Part shown: piece by piece, positions 25,201 through 35,547 of the stretch
Numbering within the stretch: the stretch's first letter is position 1
How the letters are laid out: every line of letters starts with the position of its first letter
Assembly (NCBI GenBank): GCA_005406025.1
Contig: BGZK01002073.1
Span: forward strand, 1 to 64,000
DNA from: Eumeta japonica
Taxonomy: Eukaryota > Arthropoda > Insecta > Lepidoptera > Psychidae
DNA: 64,000 nucleotides
Direction of reading: 5' to 3'
Notes under the pieces: generated by a model
What the model was told of the DNA's origin: nothing
What the model saw: the letters and a program-made list of their open reading frames with translations, nothing else
The model's database searches: none
Made by a program: the position numbers and the translations under genes

Positions 25201-28200
25201 ACCTTTAGTATAGTCTACAGCACTTGCTGTTGCGCTCTTTGTGCTGTCGACGGCGCTCGCCACAGTACCTGTAATATACATTATGCCACTCAACGACTCC
25301 AATCGTAACATAAGAAAAGTAAAAAAAAGACTAAAATTACCTTTAGTGTAGTCAGCAGCAGTCGCAGCTGCTTTTGTTGTACCATCGACGGCACTAGCTA
25401 TAGTTCCTAGTAGCAAATAATGATAGAGTCAATTGTGAACCTTCGAAAAACGAATAATACATCTATGTAACAAGACTTGCCTTTAGTATAGTCTACAGCA
25501 CTTGCTGTTGCGCTCTTTGTGCTGTCGACGGCGCTCGCCACAGTACCTGTAATATACATTATGCCACTCAAGCACTCCAACCATAACAAAATAAAGTAAA
25601 AAAAAAATCTAAGATTACCTTTGGTGTAGTCGACAGCACTTCCCATCACATTTTTAGTGTTGTTAACAGTACTTTCTGCCGCTCCTTTAGGGACAATGTT
25701 ATATTAATGAAAAAGAACAAAAACTAAATACATAAAGTAAGGACACATTATATATACCCTTGGTATGTTCCACAGCACTTTTTCCGTAGTCTGCAACAGA
25801 GGACGCTGCATTCTTTGTAGTGTCTACTGCACTCGTTAATGCGCCTAAATTATTGATATGTTGAGATATTGAATAAACAATAATGCAATACATACATATT
25901 AAAATACTATAACTTTAAAATACTAAAGAAATATCCGAATCATATTTGTACATGTAGACAATATTTGATAGTAGATATTTTATATTATATAGTTTTCGGC
26001 TGATAATAATATATATCTCTGGTTCAAGTATTTTAAGCAAATTCAAGTGAAATTAATTAAAAGTTTGTTACTTGATTTTTTTTTTGGTACTAATAATCTA
26101 TAAATTAAATTGAAAAAACTATATAAGGTTTGTGTAATAAACAAAGAGAAATGAAAAAAAATACCTTTAGTACGTTCCGCAGCGCTTTTTCCATAGTCAG
26201 CAGCTGTGGACGCTGCACTCTTAGTTGTATCCACAGCACTCGTTATCACCCCTTCACCATAAATAGTCAAGAAAAAAAATGATCGAATAAAAAAATAAAT
26301 TTTCATGGTTCAAGCGAAAATAAACATAATAAGCAAAAAAATTGTCGAATATGATCACCTTTCGTATAGTCCACAGCTGTACCCGCTGCAGTTTTTGTGC
26401 TGTCCACGGCAGTCGCTGTTGCGCCTTGAGATCACAGTACAAGATTATAATGTCAGATTTAACTGAGTACAGTAATAGTTTTAAAAGGTGTTTTCTTTCT
26501 TCAATACAGACTACGGTAATTCTGACTCTACTGTTTGTGATAGTAATATGAAATTTAATGTTAATATCTTCGTAATAAACAGGGCTTTTTCCTCGGATAT
26601 ATTTTGAGCTATTAGCACACTGATTACCTTTGACTTGCTCCACGGTACTTTTACCGTAGTCTGCAGCAGTATTTGCGGCACTTTTAGTTGTGTCCACAGC
26701 ACTGGCGACTGTACCTGCAGTTAGTGCGTTTAATTATGAAAGGTAAGTCTGACGAAAATCGATCGCTATAACCATCGAAATTTAATTGTCGTTTGTTCTA
26801 CCTTTCGTGTAGTCGACGGCTGCCCCCGTTGCATTTTTTGTACTTTCTATTGTGCTCGCTATTGTGTCTAAGGATAAAGAAAAAATAAAATTCAATATCG
26901 TACATTGATAGACAACAACATAAATGTGTATTTTTTGTTTATGCCGACATCACCCTATTTATTAACACACGTAACAAACATGCGATATTTATCAAACCTT
27001 TTGTGCGTTCCACTGCACTTTTTCCATAATCCACAGCAGTTTCAGCTGCCTTTGTTGTGTTATCCGCAGTAGTTTGAATGACTCCTACAATGCGATAGAA
27101 GCAACACAAACAATAAATGCACAATCGTTAAACAATGAAAGTGCTATACACAGGTTAGATTTTGACGATAATACAACTTACCTTGAACAGCATTCTTTCC
27201 ATAATCTAAAGCACTCGCTGCTGCATTTTTCGTAGCTTCAATGGTACTTTCGATGGCACCTATGTGATGATTATAAGCGACTACATTGAAACTAACGTAA
27301 CACGACGCAACAAAAACACAAATTAAGTATTAATAATTTTTTAAAAAGGTGAGATACCTTTGCTGGTTTCAATTGCACTTTTTCCATAGTCTACAGCAGT
27401 TCCTGCAGCATTTTTTGTACCTTCTACAGTACTCTGAATAGCACCTACAATTAATATTCACAAATAAAAAAAAAGCAGCTACATAATTAAAATTATAGAA
27501 TATTGATTTCCTTAATCGGAACACACGAAAATATGCTAGCTAAGTTCGAGCAAGTGATAAATCGCAAATTTGTAAACATTACAAGAGAGAAAATGTCATT
27601 TAGAACGTCCAAATCTATTTATTTACCTTCGGTAGTTTTCGAGATATCGACCTGCGTAAAAAAAATATATTTTTGTACCTAGCTGATTAACAAATACCAA
27701 AAGGCCCTATTATTGCACTCAACGTACTTAGAACATCGACATTTTAAATTAGGTAGTTTATATAATATATAAATACGTACATACGTAATATTAACATTGA
27801 AATGTCTTAACATTCATGACTCATGTCTAAACACCTAAAAAATTAAATACAAGACTTACCTTAATTATTAGATTGATAATTATATATAATACGTATAGAA
27901 ATTTTGAATAATAAATGTATTAATTTCGAATAATATAATTAATAAATCTATAATTTTTTGCATACCTTTTGCCTGTCCCACAGCACTTGTACCATAGTCA
28001 ACAGCAGTACTTGCTGCGCTTTTTGTGCCGTCTACAGCACTATGTAGAGTACCTACATTATAATTACGATATAAAAAATCAACCGTAATAATAATATAAA
28101 ATAACGCGATCACTTAATTTCCTACATACCTTTAGCTTGTTCTGCAGCACTTTTGCCATAGCCTGCAACTGTTTCTGCTGTGCTTTTCGTGCAGTCTAAC

Positions 28201-31200
28201 GCAGTGCCGGCTGCACTTTTTGTGGTATCGACAGCACTATAAAAGGTTCCTATGCATGCAATAAACATAATATTAGACAAGAAAATGAAAAAAATATCTT
28301 TTGTATTTTTTAAAAAATATCTATAGTATTTGGATTAGTCTTAAGAAGGCTACAATAGACAACATGAAATAAAATTTTATTTTAAAATAGGAAATATCAC
28401 CGCAATATCTAAAAATAAATTATATATTATTCTCGCCATGTGATCTTTACGTTCGGTTAGACTGTATGGCGAACACTATATTTTAATATCCAAAGATAAA
28501 ATTTTGTAATATCTTCGCCGTGTTAGATGATATAAAACCCACAAAATAATCCTCTGTTACTAGTTTCAAGGTAAGAACGACAAACTAAAATTTTGACTTG
28601 AACACCCTCAAATTCAGGGAGACTTAAAACAGCATACCACTGAAACTAATTTAGAAAAAAAATGTCTCTGAAATTGTTTACAGTACCTATTACGTCGGAC
28701 GCAAGTGTCTTACGCCTGGACCGTGAGTTAGTCTTTATCGTATTTCGTCAGTTCTTTTTAGGGGATTCCTATGTCACTAAAGAAATATCAATTATAAATA
28801 AATTATTAGACGCAACGCAGACTATTTTAATATGATTTAATCTGATAGTTTGCATACACTTTTGCAACAATTTACTGCAGATGCAACGTAAATTTTTGGT
28901 TGTCCTTTATTATGAAAATTCCTATAAAAAATATAAAGCTGATAGAGTATCAGCTACTTTACAAAACGCTGTTCTTGTCTTTATTCACGTACCTTTAGCT
29001 TGTTCCGTAGCACTTTTTCCATAATCTACAGCAGTCCCTGCTGCAGATTTTGTGCTGTCTAAAGCGCTGTTAAAGATCCCTAAAATGATAGGTTACGTAT
29101 ATTAAGTATTAAGAAAACTACATTAATTTTTTAATTTTTTTTTTCATTTTAGTTTTTACCTTTGGTATTGTCTGCAGCAGTTTTTCCATAGTCCGTAGCT
29201 ACTTCAGTAGCATTTTTTGTACTATCGACAGCGCTCTGGAAAGCGCTTTTGCCATATCCTGCAGCTGTATCTGCAGCACTTTTTGTGCGGTCCACTGCGC
29301 TTTGTGCTGCGTCTATGGTAATTGAAAATGCAAACTAATGTTTTTAATTCTTTTACTCACTCAAAATAATTATCTAACAAATATTTTAATTTACCTTTAG
29401 TGTAATCTACAGCACTTTTTCCGTAGTCTATAGCGGTTCCCGCCATTTTCTTCGTAGTTTCCACACCACTCTGCACTGTGTCTATGATTTATAAGTGATC
29501 TAAGTTTTCATCAAAACAGTTTAAATAAAAATAATATGGTTAGAGCAGAACATTTTTCTGGGCAGTGCTATTTTTATTTCAAGTTTCGTTACTTGAATTA
29601 CCTTTGGCACTCTCTGAAGCACTTTTTCCGTAATCGGCGGCAACTTGTACAGACTTCTGGATCGTATCTAATTAAATTGTAATTCATAAGTAACCAACAG
29701 AACTAATACAATATGTTTTAAATCCAACTACATATCGCATAAATATTTTCCTTAACCATCGTTTATGGAGTTGACCTGACATTACGAAGACACAACAACA
29801 AAAAAATACACACTTATAATTCAAAATTACAGAAATTTTAAGTAAAATACATATATATCGTAAAGTACATTATTATTAACAATTACAGTCTTATCATACA
29901 CCTTGTCATTATAATTGTCTATACCTTTAGTGCTATCCAGTACTTTCTTCCCGTCATCTGCTGCTGCAGCACCGACTTTTTTGGTGCTATCCACTGTGTG
30001 CTCAATGGCATCTAATACGAAAACAGATACCAACAAAAAAAAACTCAAAATACATTTACACAATCTAAAAAAATTCAAATTAGACAATACAGACTTTCCT
30101 AAAAAGCGAACATTTAGATATTATCTAAGTACATAGTCATTTTTCTGGTTACCTTTAGTTTCGTCAAGAGCTTTCTTGCCGTCAGCTAAAGCTTTGTTGG
30201 CGGCATCCTTAGCTTCACCGGCTGCCAGGGACACCTTCCCCAATTCTTTGTCCAGAGCATCGATGGCTGCTTGCTTAGTGTCCGAAGCTGTAAATAGAGA
30301 AAATACAAAATTATCTGTAATTGTCTAGAAATGGTACTAGGAAGCTTTATTATTATTAGATACTACAAAATCCCGATGTATGTGGCATGCTAATACACAA
30401 AATTTATTAAGAGAAGAAATCATTATTCCCAGTAGAAGGATACTGGACCGCACATTATCAAATCGGGCATACACCTTACGCAAAACTGACTGGAATACTT
30501 CTATTAGAATACGTATGCGAGTTAAAACCAAGCCACTGTTCTCCTATTTGATTGCGTGAGTGTTGAAAACGTGCCTACGAATGCAAAAAACGAAAAGTTA
30601 TCAAATTGAAATTCATCGAAACGCAACCATACAACAGTGTCTGTGACGTCGAGGCCTATGGCAATAAATAGATTTTGTACAACAGTATTTTGCGAGTTAT
30701 TCACGGAATTTGTAAGTTTTTGGAAAAACAGATGTGTTTTTTTGAATTTTTTGTTCACTCATATTATGAATGAGAACAGCTTTGACTAGATGCGTTCTCA
30801 CAATCTGCCCAAAGTGGAAACGAATTTATCAATTTATATCCAGTATAAGGGCGTAATTTTAGCAGTAATACAAAGTCGACGTATATAAATAGATATTATT
30901 CTCTATTGTATATACTGGATATTATTTAAAGTGCAGCAATACTTCAGACAGGAATGGTGAGGATCTTTCCTGCCGTTATGTCAAAATTTCTGATGAAAAA
31001 AAAATTGTCCGTCTGATTTTTGCTTGGATGATATTTGCTTTGGATAAGTAGATATTATTTAGTACTAGACACCTAAACATACATTTAATATGTATCTCGT
31101 TTAATAAATTAATTGTCAAATTAGTTACTTTTACTTATAACAATTTCCTGCGTCTTTAACAGATATTTATACAATATCTGTTTTGCGAAATAGATTATAA

Positions 31201-31430
31201 ACTTAATGTCAAACAATAAATAACATTTTCTGATATATGTAAGTTTGCACCTTTGTTGGCGGCGTCCGAAGCCGAATTTCCAGCACCGGCTACCAGTTCG
31301 CCGGCCTTCTTGGCTTGTTCTTCCACGATGTGGGCCGCTTCCTGGGCCTTCTCTTGGGCCAGCTGCTCTGCATCCTTTTTCTTCCTGTCGAAGAGCGATG
31401 CAGTCTTCTCGCCGATGCTCTTGAAGGCTC
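16178..31430 (-). CDS. Large 11-mer-repeat amphipathic protein gene (exons 2-34), LEA/perilipin-like
   Basis: I do not recognise a named gene. Thirty-three exons, transcript order right to left, were joined by AG acceptors, GT (once GC) donors and constant phase 1, giving about 1,002 residues before adding a first exon; stop TAG at 16178-16180. Exon ends are given in the block entries. The protein is Ala/Ser/Thr/Lys/Asp-rich with very few aromatic or Cys residues. The N-terminal part is a charged coiled-coil-like segment, the middle is repeats of the form SAVDxTKSAAxTAVDYGK (11+11 residues) with or without a 7-residue SAVExTK tail, and the C-terminal part is a charged helix ending GLLSKGLATIPK. 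An 11-residue period is known from group 3 LEA proteins, perilipins and synuclein, where it forms lipid-binding or desiccation-folding helices; such a role here is inference. No signal peptide or membrane segment is seen. Confidence 0.85.
17100..17360. mobile_element. Palindromic (foldback) MITE in the last intron of the repeat gene
   Basis: The 261 bases fold on themselves almost end to end. TAGCGGTGTGCTTGAAACT at the left matches TAGCGGTGTATTTCAAACT read inward from the right. CAGCTAACTGTTAAAATTAA pairs with CTGCTAACTGTTAAAGTTAA, and the centre AAAGATATTGACATTTGTCA pairs with AAAGATATTGGCATTTGTGA. TA ends may be the target duplication. No coding frame. Confidence 0.75.
17616..18282 (+). repeat. 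Inverted copy of the 31.8-32.5 kb segment, including candidate exon A
   Basis: From CAGCGCCGGCCCTG (17616) to AACGTTATT (about 18282) this sequence matches, with scattered substitutions and small indels, the reverse complement of about 31848-32516. It carries an intact copy of the MNESFSE start at 18178-18199 with donor GAAG|GTAATA at 18199/18200. It points opposite to the host gene, within the intron between exons 33 and 34. The left 330 bases have hAT-MITE character (GCGCCGGCC ends, GGCGCCTAG/GGGGCGCTAG blocks). Confidence 0.85.
18450..19609 (-). CDS. Repeat gene exons 32-33: charged C-terminal helix
   Basis: Exon 32, 19469-19609 (141 nt): AIHNTVDTTKKAAEDAKAQA, then a Lys/Glu/Ala helix (EEAKEKARLAAEAAKEEAKR). 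Exon 33, 18450-18637 (188 nt): VEESRKAAEKAAADASSTVN, SAVDSTLQRAERAADQGLRD and DADRYLSEKREA. Exon 33 ends in phase 0, unlike all earlier ones. Both are far richer in G+C than the middle exons, suggesting stronger codon constraint at the protein's end. Confidence 0.88.
20915..23595 (-). CDS. Repeat gene exons 27-31
   Basis: Exons 23509-23595 (87, GAFTSAVDSTKGATNIAIDY…), 21886-21972 (87, EAIGTAVDGTKSAAGTAVGY…), 21714-21800 (87, GLLHTTVDSTKEMASTAVDY…), 21519-21584 (66, ETTQSAAQAGVEYGKNVVDF) and 20915-21001 (87, DSVQGKIRNAKENVEDAEDN…). The repeat becomes less regular toward the 3' end, and the last exon is charged rather than Ala/Ser-rich. The 1.5-kb intron 21973-23508 carries interspersed-repeat sequence. 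Confidence 0.85.
22120..22345 (+). repeat. Lepidopteran interspersed repeat in repeat-gene intron
   Basis: Sequence with tgactgactgactgactcatcacgaaatctccgagac and a tail gcgggcgaagtcgcgagcaaaagctagt, a frequent lepidopteran repeat end. It is followed by 340 bases of unusually G+C-rich sequence (22346-22660) with open frames of up to 125 codons that I do not recognise. Confidence 0.6.
24630..25844 (-). CDS. Repeat gene exons 18-26, densest part of the array
   Basis: Exons 25758-25844 (87), then eight 66-nt exons: 25619-25684, 25481-25546, 25341-25406, 25203-25268, 25063-25128, 24925-24990, 24771-24836 and 24630-24695. Two 66-nt types alternate: VASAVDSTKSATASAVDYTK and IASAVDGTTKAAATAADYTK, each two 11-mers. 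Introns are only about 70-90 bases. Exons 20-23 and their introns form a recent tandem duplication (separate entry). The donor after exon 20 is GC (AAAG|GCAAGT); the other donors are GT. Confidence 0.88.
24991..25546 (-). repeat. 278-bp tandem duplication spanning two repeat-gene exons and their introns
   Basis: 24991-25268 and 25269-25546 are identical by eye except at one base: 25201 is a, 25479 is g. The copied unit holds two 66-nt exons and two introns. The single difference is the second base of a splice donor (GT in the left copy, GC in the right). The neighbouring older unit, exon 24 at 24925-24990, differs at three bases from its homologues. Confidence 0.9.
26165..27444 (-). CDS. Repeat gene exons 11-17
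   Basis: Exons 27358-27444 (87), 27182-27259 (78), 26998-27084 (87), 26802-26867 (66), 26628-26714 (87), 26359-26424 (66) and 26165-26251 (87). All start and end in phase 1. Typical reading is VTSAVDTTKSAASTAADYGK for the 22-residue core, then SAAERTK. The 78-nt exon is exceptional: it ends KNAVQ instead of the seven-residue tail, three residues short, and uses donor CAAG|GTAAGT. Confidence 0.85.
27627..27651 (-). pseudogene. Possible decayed repeat exon
   Basis: Between a CGCAG acceptor and an AAG|GTAAAT donor lie 25 bases that read VDISKTTE followed by G when taken in phase 0. This resembles the end of an 11-mer unit. Its length is not compatible with phase 1 splicing on both sides, so inclusion would shift the frame. 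It may be the remains of an exon, or chance. Confidence 0.3.
27966..29079 (-). CDS. Repeat gene exons 8-10
   Basis: Exons 28993-29079 (87 nt, GIFNSALDSTKSAAGTAVDY…), 28130-28249 (120 nt, three 11-mers plus a 7-mer, with a lone Cys in TALDCTK) and 27966-28052 (87 nt, GTLHSAVDGTKSAASTAVDY…). The 743-bp intron between the first two holds no recognised feature. Confidence 0.85.
29160..30011 (-). CDS. Repeat gene exons 4-7
   Basis: Exons 29925-30011 (87 nt, DAIEHTVDSTKKVGAAAADD…), 29602-29667 (66 nt, DTIQKSVQVAADYGKSASES), 29395-29481 (87 nt, DTVQSGVETTKKMAGTAIDY…) and 29160-29312 (153 nt). The last codes four 11-mers plus a 7-mer (DAAQSAVDRTK, SAADTAAGYGK, SAFQSAVDSTK, NATEVATDYGK, TAADNTK), evidently two ancestral units fused without an intron. 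The 66-nt exon here differs from other 66-nt exons: it is 4+11+7 residues, so one 11-mer has shrunk. Confidence 0.85.
30153..30287 (-). CDS. Repeat gene exon 3: transition segment
   Basis: 135 nt, 45 residues: SDTKQAAIDALDKELGKVS, then AAGEAKDAANKALADGKKAL and DETK. The end already shows the DGKKxLDxTK form that becomes the regular 11-mer. Acceptor TTACAG, donor AAAG|GTAACC. Confidence 0.85.
31251..31430 (-). CDS. Repeat gene exon 2: charged helical N-terminal segment
   Basis: 180 nt, 60 residues, phase 1 on both sides. It reads AFKSIGEKTASLFDRKKKDA, then Gln/Glu/Ala/Lys-rich sequence (AQEKAQEAAHIVEEQAKK) and ends GNSASDAANK. Acceptor CAATAG, donor AAAG|GTGCAA. It must be preceded by a phase 1 first exon; two candidates are listed at 31932-31953 and 53375-53393. 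Confidence 0.85.
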
Positions 31431-31825
31431 CTATTGTATATTTAGGAATATGAGTTATGTATTTGCAATTTGTTTAGATGGATTTTTTGGAAAATTAATA
31501 TGAATTCCAACATTACTTGCGTATTTAATTAAAAAGCGAATTTCATGGTATAAGAACACTTCTAAAATTCTAAACTCCCTATTCGTAAGGGAATTATAAA
31601 TATTCCAAAAGTCAGTGTAAGAGCCTGAAAAATTATAAACGCTAATAGTACAATAATTATTCCTTATTTATTTGTGACAATGAAATATAGGCATATTTCT
31701 AAGCCTACATACTTATTACAGTTTAATAACGCCGGTCTGCGACACGGGATATCGTCAGGAATGCCAGACCTGCAGCGCACCGCTGAGTACCTTTTTAAGT
31801 TACGTGCTATTATAACATCGATACA

Positions 31826-32516
31826 CAGCGCCGGCCTAGGGGTAGGACGTTAATAACGTTATAGATTCTTGTCAAATTTATACGAAAAAAATGTATTTTA
31901 CGTATTGCTATACGATGAAAATGGATATTACCTTCACTAAAGCTTTCGTTCATTTCAGTACAGTAAAACAATGCGTTTTATTTCTTTGAAAATACTACAA
32001 CCTAAGTTTTACAGCTGTCGGACTTCACCTTTTCCACTGTCAACTCGTGTAATGCACTAGCTGTTTCTCCCGCGTTCATGTCTGTAGATAATTAATAGTA
32101 ACTATTGTAAATATTACTTTACAGTCGTTCCTATTTTCAATTTTGAATATACTTTACATAAATAGATTTTAGAGCCAATAGGAGCCCGCGCCGGCCTAGG
32201 GGTATAGCGAGGAGCGGTCGCTCCAGGCGCCATGTAACTAGGGGCGCTAAAAAACCAAACGCAAAACACAATTTTCAGCAAAAAATTAAATTTTGATGTT
32301 GCTTTCGGAAAAACATAGAACAGTGCTACGGTACTTAAAGTTACTTGATTTAATTTAAGCTTACTATGTGTTGATGTTTGCATTAAAAACTTATTTTGAA
32401 AAATTAGCAATTATCGTTTATTTATTATGAAGCCGAATTAGAATTTCTGTAAAATTAGAGCACTGACTAGGGAAAAACAATTTCGCTCCACCTGATCAAG
32501 GCCAGGGCCGGCGCTG
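31826..32516 (-). mobile_element. Repeated segment with hAT-like ends carrying candidate exon A
   Basis: The outer bases are CAGCGCCGGCCTAGGGG at the left and, read inward from the right, CAGCGCCGGCCCTGG. The flanking octamers tcgataca (31818-31825) and acgatata (32517-32524) match at six of eight positions, a possible worn hAT target duplication. A further internal end-like sequence CGCGCCGGCCTAGGGG at about 32187 suggests a smaller MITE nested at one side. The part 31848-32516 recurs inverted at 17.6-18.3 kb. Calling the whole segment one element is inference. Confidence 0.55.
31932..31953 (-). CDS. Candidate first coding exon A of the repeat gene (MNESFSE), inside a repeated segment
   Basis: ATG at 31953-31951 gives MNESFSE and a phase 1 donor GAAG|GTAATA, the phase required by exon 2, so the joined start would read MNESFSEGAFKSIGEK. 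The intron would be about 500 bases. Caution: the whole surrounding segment (31826-32516) is also present inverted at 17.6-18.3 kb and has hAT-like ends, so the short open frame may be a coincidence of mobile DNA or a transposon-supplied promoter and start. Confidence 0.4.
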
Positions 32517-35500
32517 ACGATATAATTAAATACACCAACGCAAATAATGTAATTAAATAAGCCAGTAAAGGGGTTAAAAGTTTAATAACTTATTCTTATA
32601 ATAACAATTTCTTTTAAACTCTGGGGCAGCCCGAATACTATGTGGCTACGCAATCAATCCAAAGGTCATTTGGCGGGATTTCCTTCTACTGGAACTATTT
32701 TAATATCGTTAACTATGAAACGGGCAAGATCGACAATCAATTTCTTTACATACGTTTAACATCTTCTACATTTATTTATAAATGTATTTTAACGCGTACT
32801 TCGTACACTTTTTTAATTGGACCAAATTGAATAAATGAAGAATTACATCAGACGACTCCAATTCCGTCACACTCTTATTGTAGTCCGATTTCTATGGCTC
32901 TATGCCTGGCCGTACCCATCCTCTTCATCCGGACCACGTAGCTATGGCAGATCCTTGCCTAGCATAACGAAACATGATGCGAGCGGTACAATTACGGTGC
33001 ACTCGCAATCAAAAATACGTCATATTTGTTTGTCACGAATATAACAACATCGTCCCTCTTCGCCCACTGAGCAACTCGGCACTATCGATTTTATAACGGC
33101 GCCCGCCGACAGCGCGGCGGGACGCAGTGTCAAGGTTAAATAACACAACGCCACCTGATATCGCTAGTACAATAATACATCCTACAGATATTATGTGTCT
33201 TTTTCTTTAGTCGGCAAATTCGTTTTAGGTATGATCGTAAAATTGACTATAAGCATATGGAATAAATATAAATTTAGAATTTGCTCGATTATACGTAGTA
33301 CCTACGCTAATAATATTGCAATGGCTAATTTTTAGCGAGCATTCGCATCACGAGAGAATTAGTTATAACAAAAAAAAAAACTTATGAATACAAATTTAGT
33401 AAAATGATTTTTGAATGCAGAATTTTCTGGCTGTGAGCGGCAATAATCGATAAAAATTATTATTTATGAGAACTATTACAAAAAATATATAATTATTTGC
33501 TATAAGATAGTTGCTACGTCAAAAAAACTCACCAAAATTTTTGTCTATCGGGTAGGCATGTAAAAATTCGTATTTGTTAAATATTGAACGTATCGTTACA
33601 ATTATGACAAGAATAAAGGTCAAAATGTGATGCACTCGGATTGCCATGCCATCTAGTATATAATTAATGAATTTTACCTACGTGATGTGAATTGATAAAT
33701 TCTAGCATTATCTATTTGATGTGAGCCCAACACACGTGTATTTTGTTGTGTACAAAAATGAATGACCAGTGCACACCTAAGAATGATTACTAATTTTGCT
33801 TATGGGTAATTGTTTAGTGCTCTTTGTAATAAATTTAGCTAATATTGTGATACACGGTACATACCTGTCTGTCCTTTGAGATCTTGACGTTTAATATAGT
33901 TTATGGAAAACAACTACAGTAAGCATTATATACTAAAAACCTTCGATAAGGGCGAAAATTAAATGTCTACCTGTAGATTCGTTTAGCAATTTTCATGCGG
34001 TAAAAAAATCCTCGTTTTTAAAAGATAACAATATCACACTCGTTTGGTTCTCGATCTCACTCTCATGAAGCCCGTTTTCGAAACCGGTTCCCATTTATGT
34101 TTCGATTCCAATCCCGTGCAAAATGGCGACCTAATGCCGTTCTCGGACTACCTCCGTCGTGTTGGTGTCACCGGTGGTAACAAAGTTAAAGTGGCTTCCT
34201 TTGCTCGTATGATGTGTTTGCAATTTTTATTTAACTCCTATTCCCCTCTGGTGACACGTGGTGAGGTTTTAGACTAAGCTTCCCAAAATCGTGTATTTTT
34301 TTTTTGATACAAAATATCTTAAAAATTTTAAGGATATCATCTTTAATTACAGGTACAATGGCGCGTGGGACGGAGAGGAAAATCAGTGCCTGGGAGCGGT
34401 GAGTCAAAGAAAAAATAAATATACTCGATATCTAACTGCACCCTGTGATATTGCGTAAGACATTAGATACAGTCCAACTTATCTATTTCACATAATTGCT
34501 ATGTCAGCTTACAACTCGTCCACAGCTAAGGCAGAGTTAGTTAGAGGCAACTATCACAGCATCAGTAAAAGTTAGAGGAAGCTGACCACCGTCGTTACAG
34601 CAAGCTCTTCAAGGTACTGAACGACCGGTTTAATTTGACTCGTTTAAAAACTCATAGGACGATCTGCCCATGGCCATATTCGAATTCGGTATCGTTCGAT
34701 TCGCTATCGATGTATTTCATCTCAAACATAAATGAATTTGCTTATTCTATGTCCACAAACGGGCGAAGCCGCCTACGAATAGTGGTGATACTGCGTAAAC
34801 TTTGAGACTTCTTTTGCGCGTCCTGTTTATATCGACAGGGGCTGACTCGTGTTTGAAAGCTACTCCTAACTAAATAGAACAATATCGTATGTGTTACTCC
34901 GTGACATAAAAAAAGCTTAGTTATAAAACTATAAAGTATATTAAAAAGCACGGAGGCAATTGATCTTTGCACTGCGACTTTCATGATTGCCGCAGGAATC
35001 GTAACTTTCCACGGGGGAAAATTGCTTACGTTGATTTCCGACGGTAAACATTTAAATATACAATAAGGTTTATAGTTCTAATTTTTTAATTCACATCATC
35101 TATCGACATTTGCTATTGCGGACAGATAACGTATATAGCAACGACGTAATTATCCTCAAAATCTTACATGTAATGCTAAATAAAACAAAGTTTAGAATTT
35201 TCTTCATTGCGTTTTTTTTTCACGAACTCACTAATATACATAAAGTTGAAAAGCAACACTTTATCAAAGCAAAAATTTACATCGAAATCGTTAAATCCAT
35301 TTGTGAGACAGCTATGTATTTATTTATTGTATTGTAGTGTAGTATTGGTCACTTAAAACAATAAACACAGGTCCACACGCGGACGAAGCCGAATGCAAAA
35401 ACTAGTTAAGCTAATTTCTTCATGGCACGAATCTACGCCGAGATTCACAACAATCGGTTTTGCCCGGTCTATATCCACGCGAACGAAGCTTTGGGTCAAA

Positions 35501-35540
35501 ATTGGACTGATATAAATAGAGCAGTTATGTTTCTGTACGT
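32517..35540. other. Repeat-rich DNA right of the repeat gene body
   Basis: No firm gene. 32840-33010 holds G+C-richer sequence of repeat character. 34755-34780 and 35371-35405 carry 'cgggcgaagccg' and 'cggacgaagccgaatgcaaaaactag' repeat ends. A 77-codon frame at 34044-34277 and an exon-like piece at 34353-34399 are discussed in the findings. Confidence 0.5.
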
Positions 35541-35547
35541 TCCAAAA

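Noticed and set aside
24917..26697. Minus-strand open frames of 64-147 codons with SAVDSTK motifs read as separate small genes
   Set aside because: Each runs through a real exon into its intron. The exon borders and phase 1 joins show one spliced gene.
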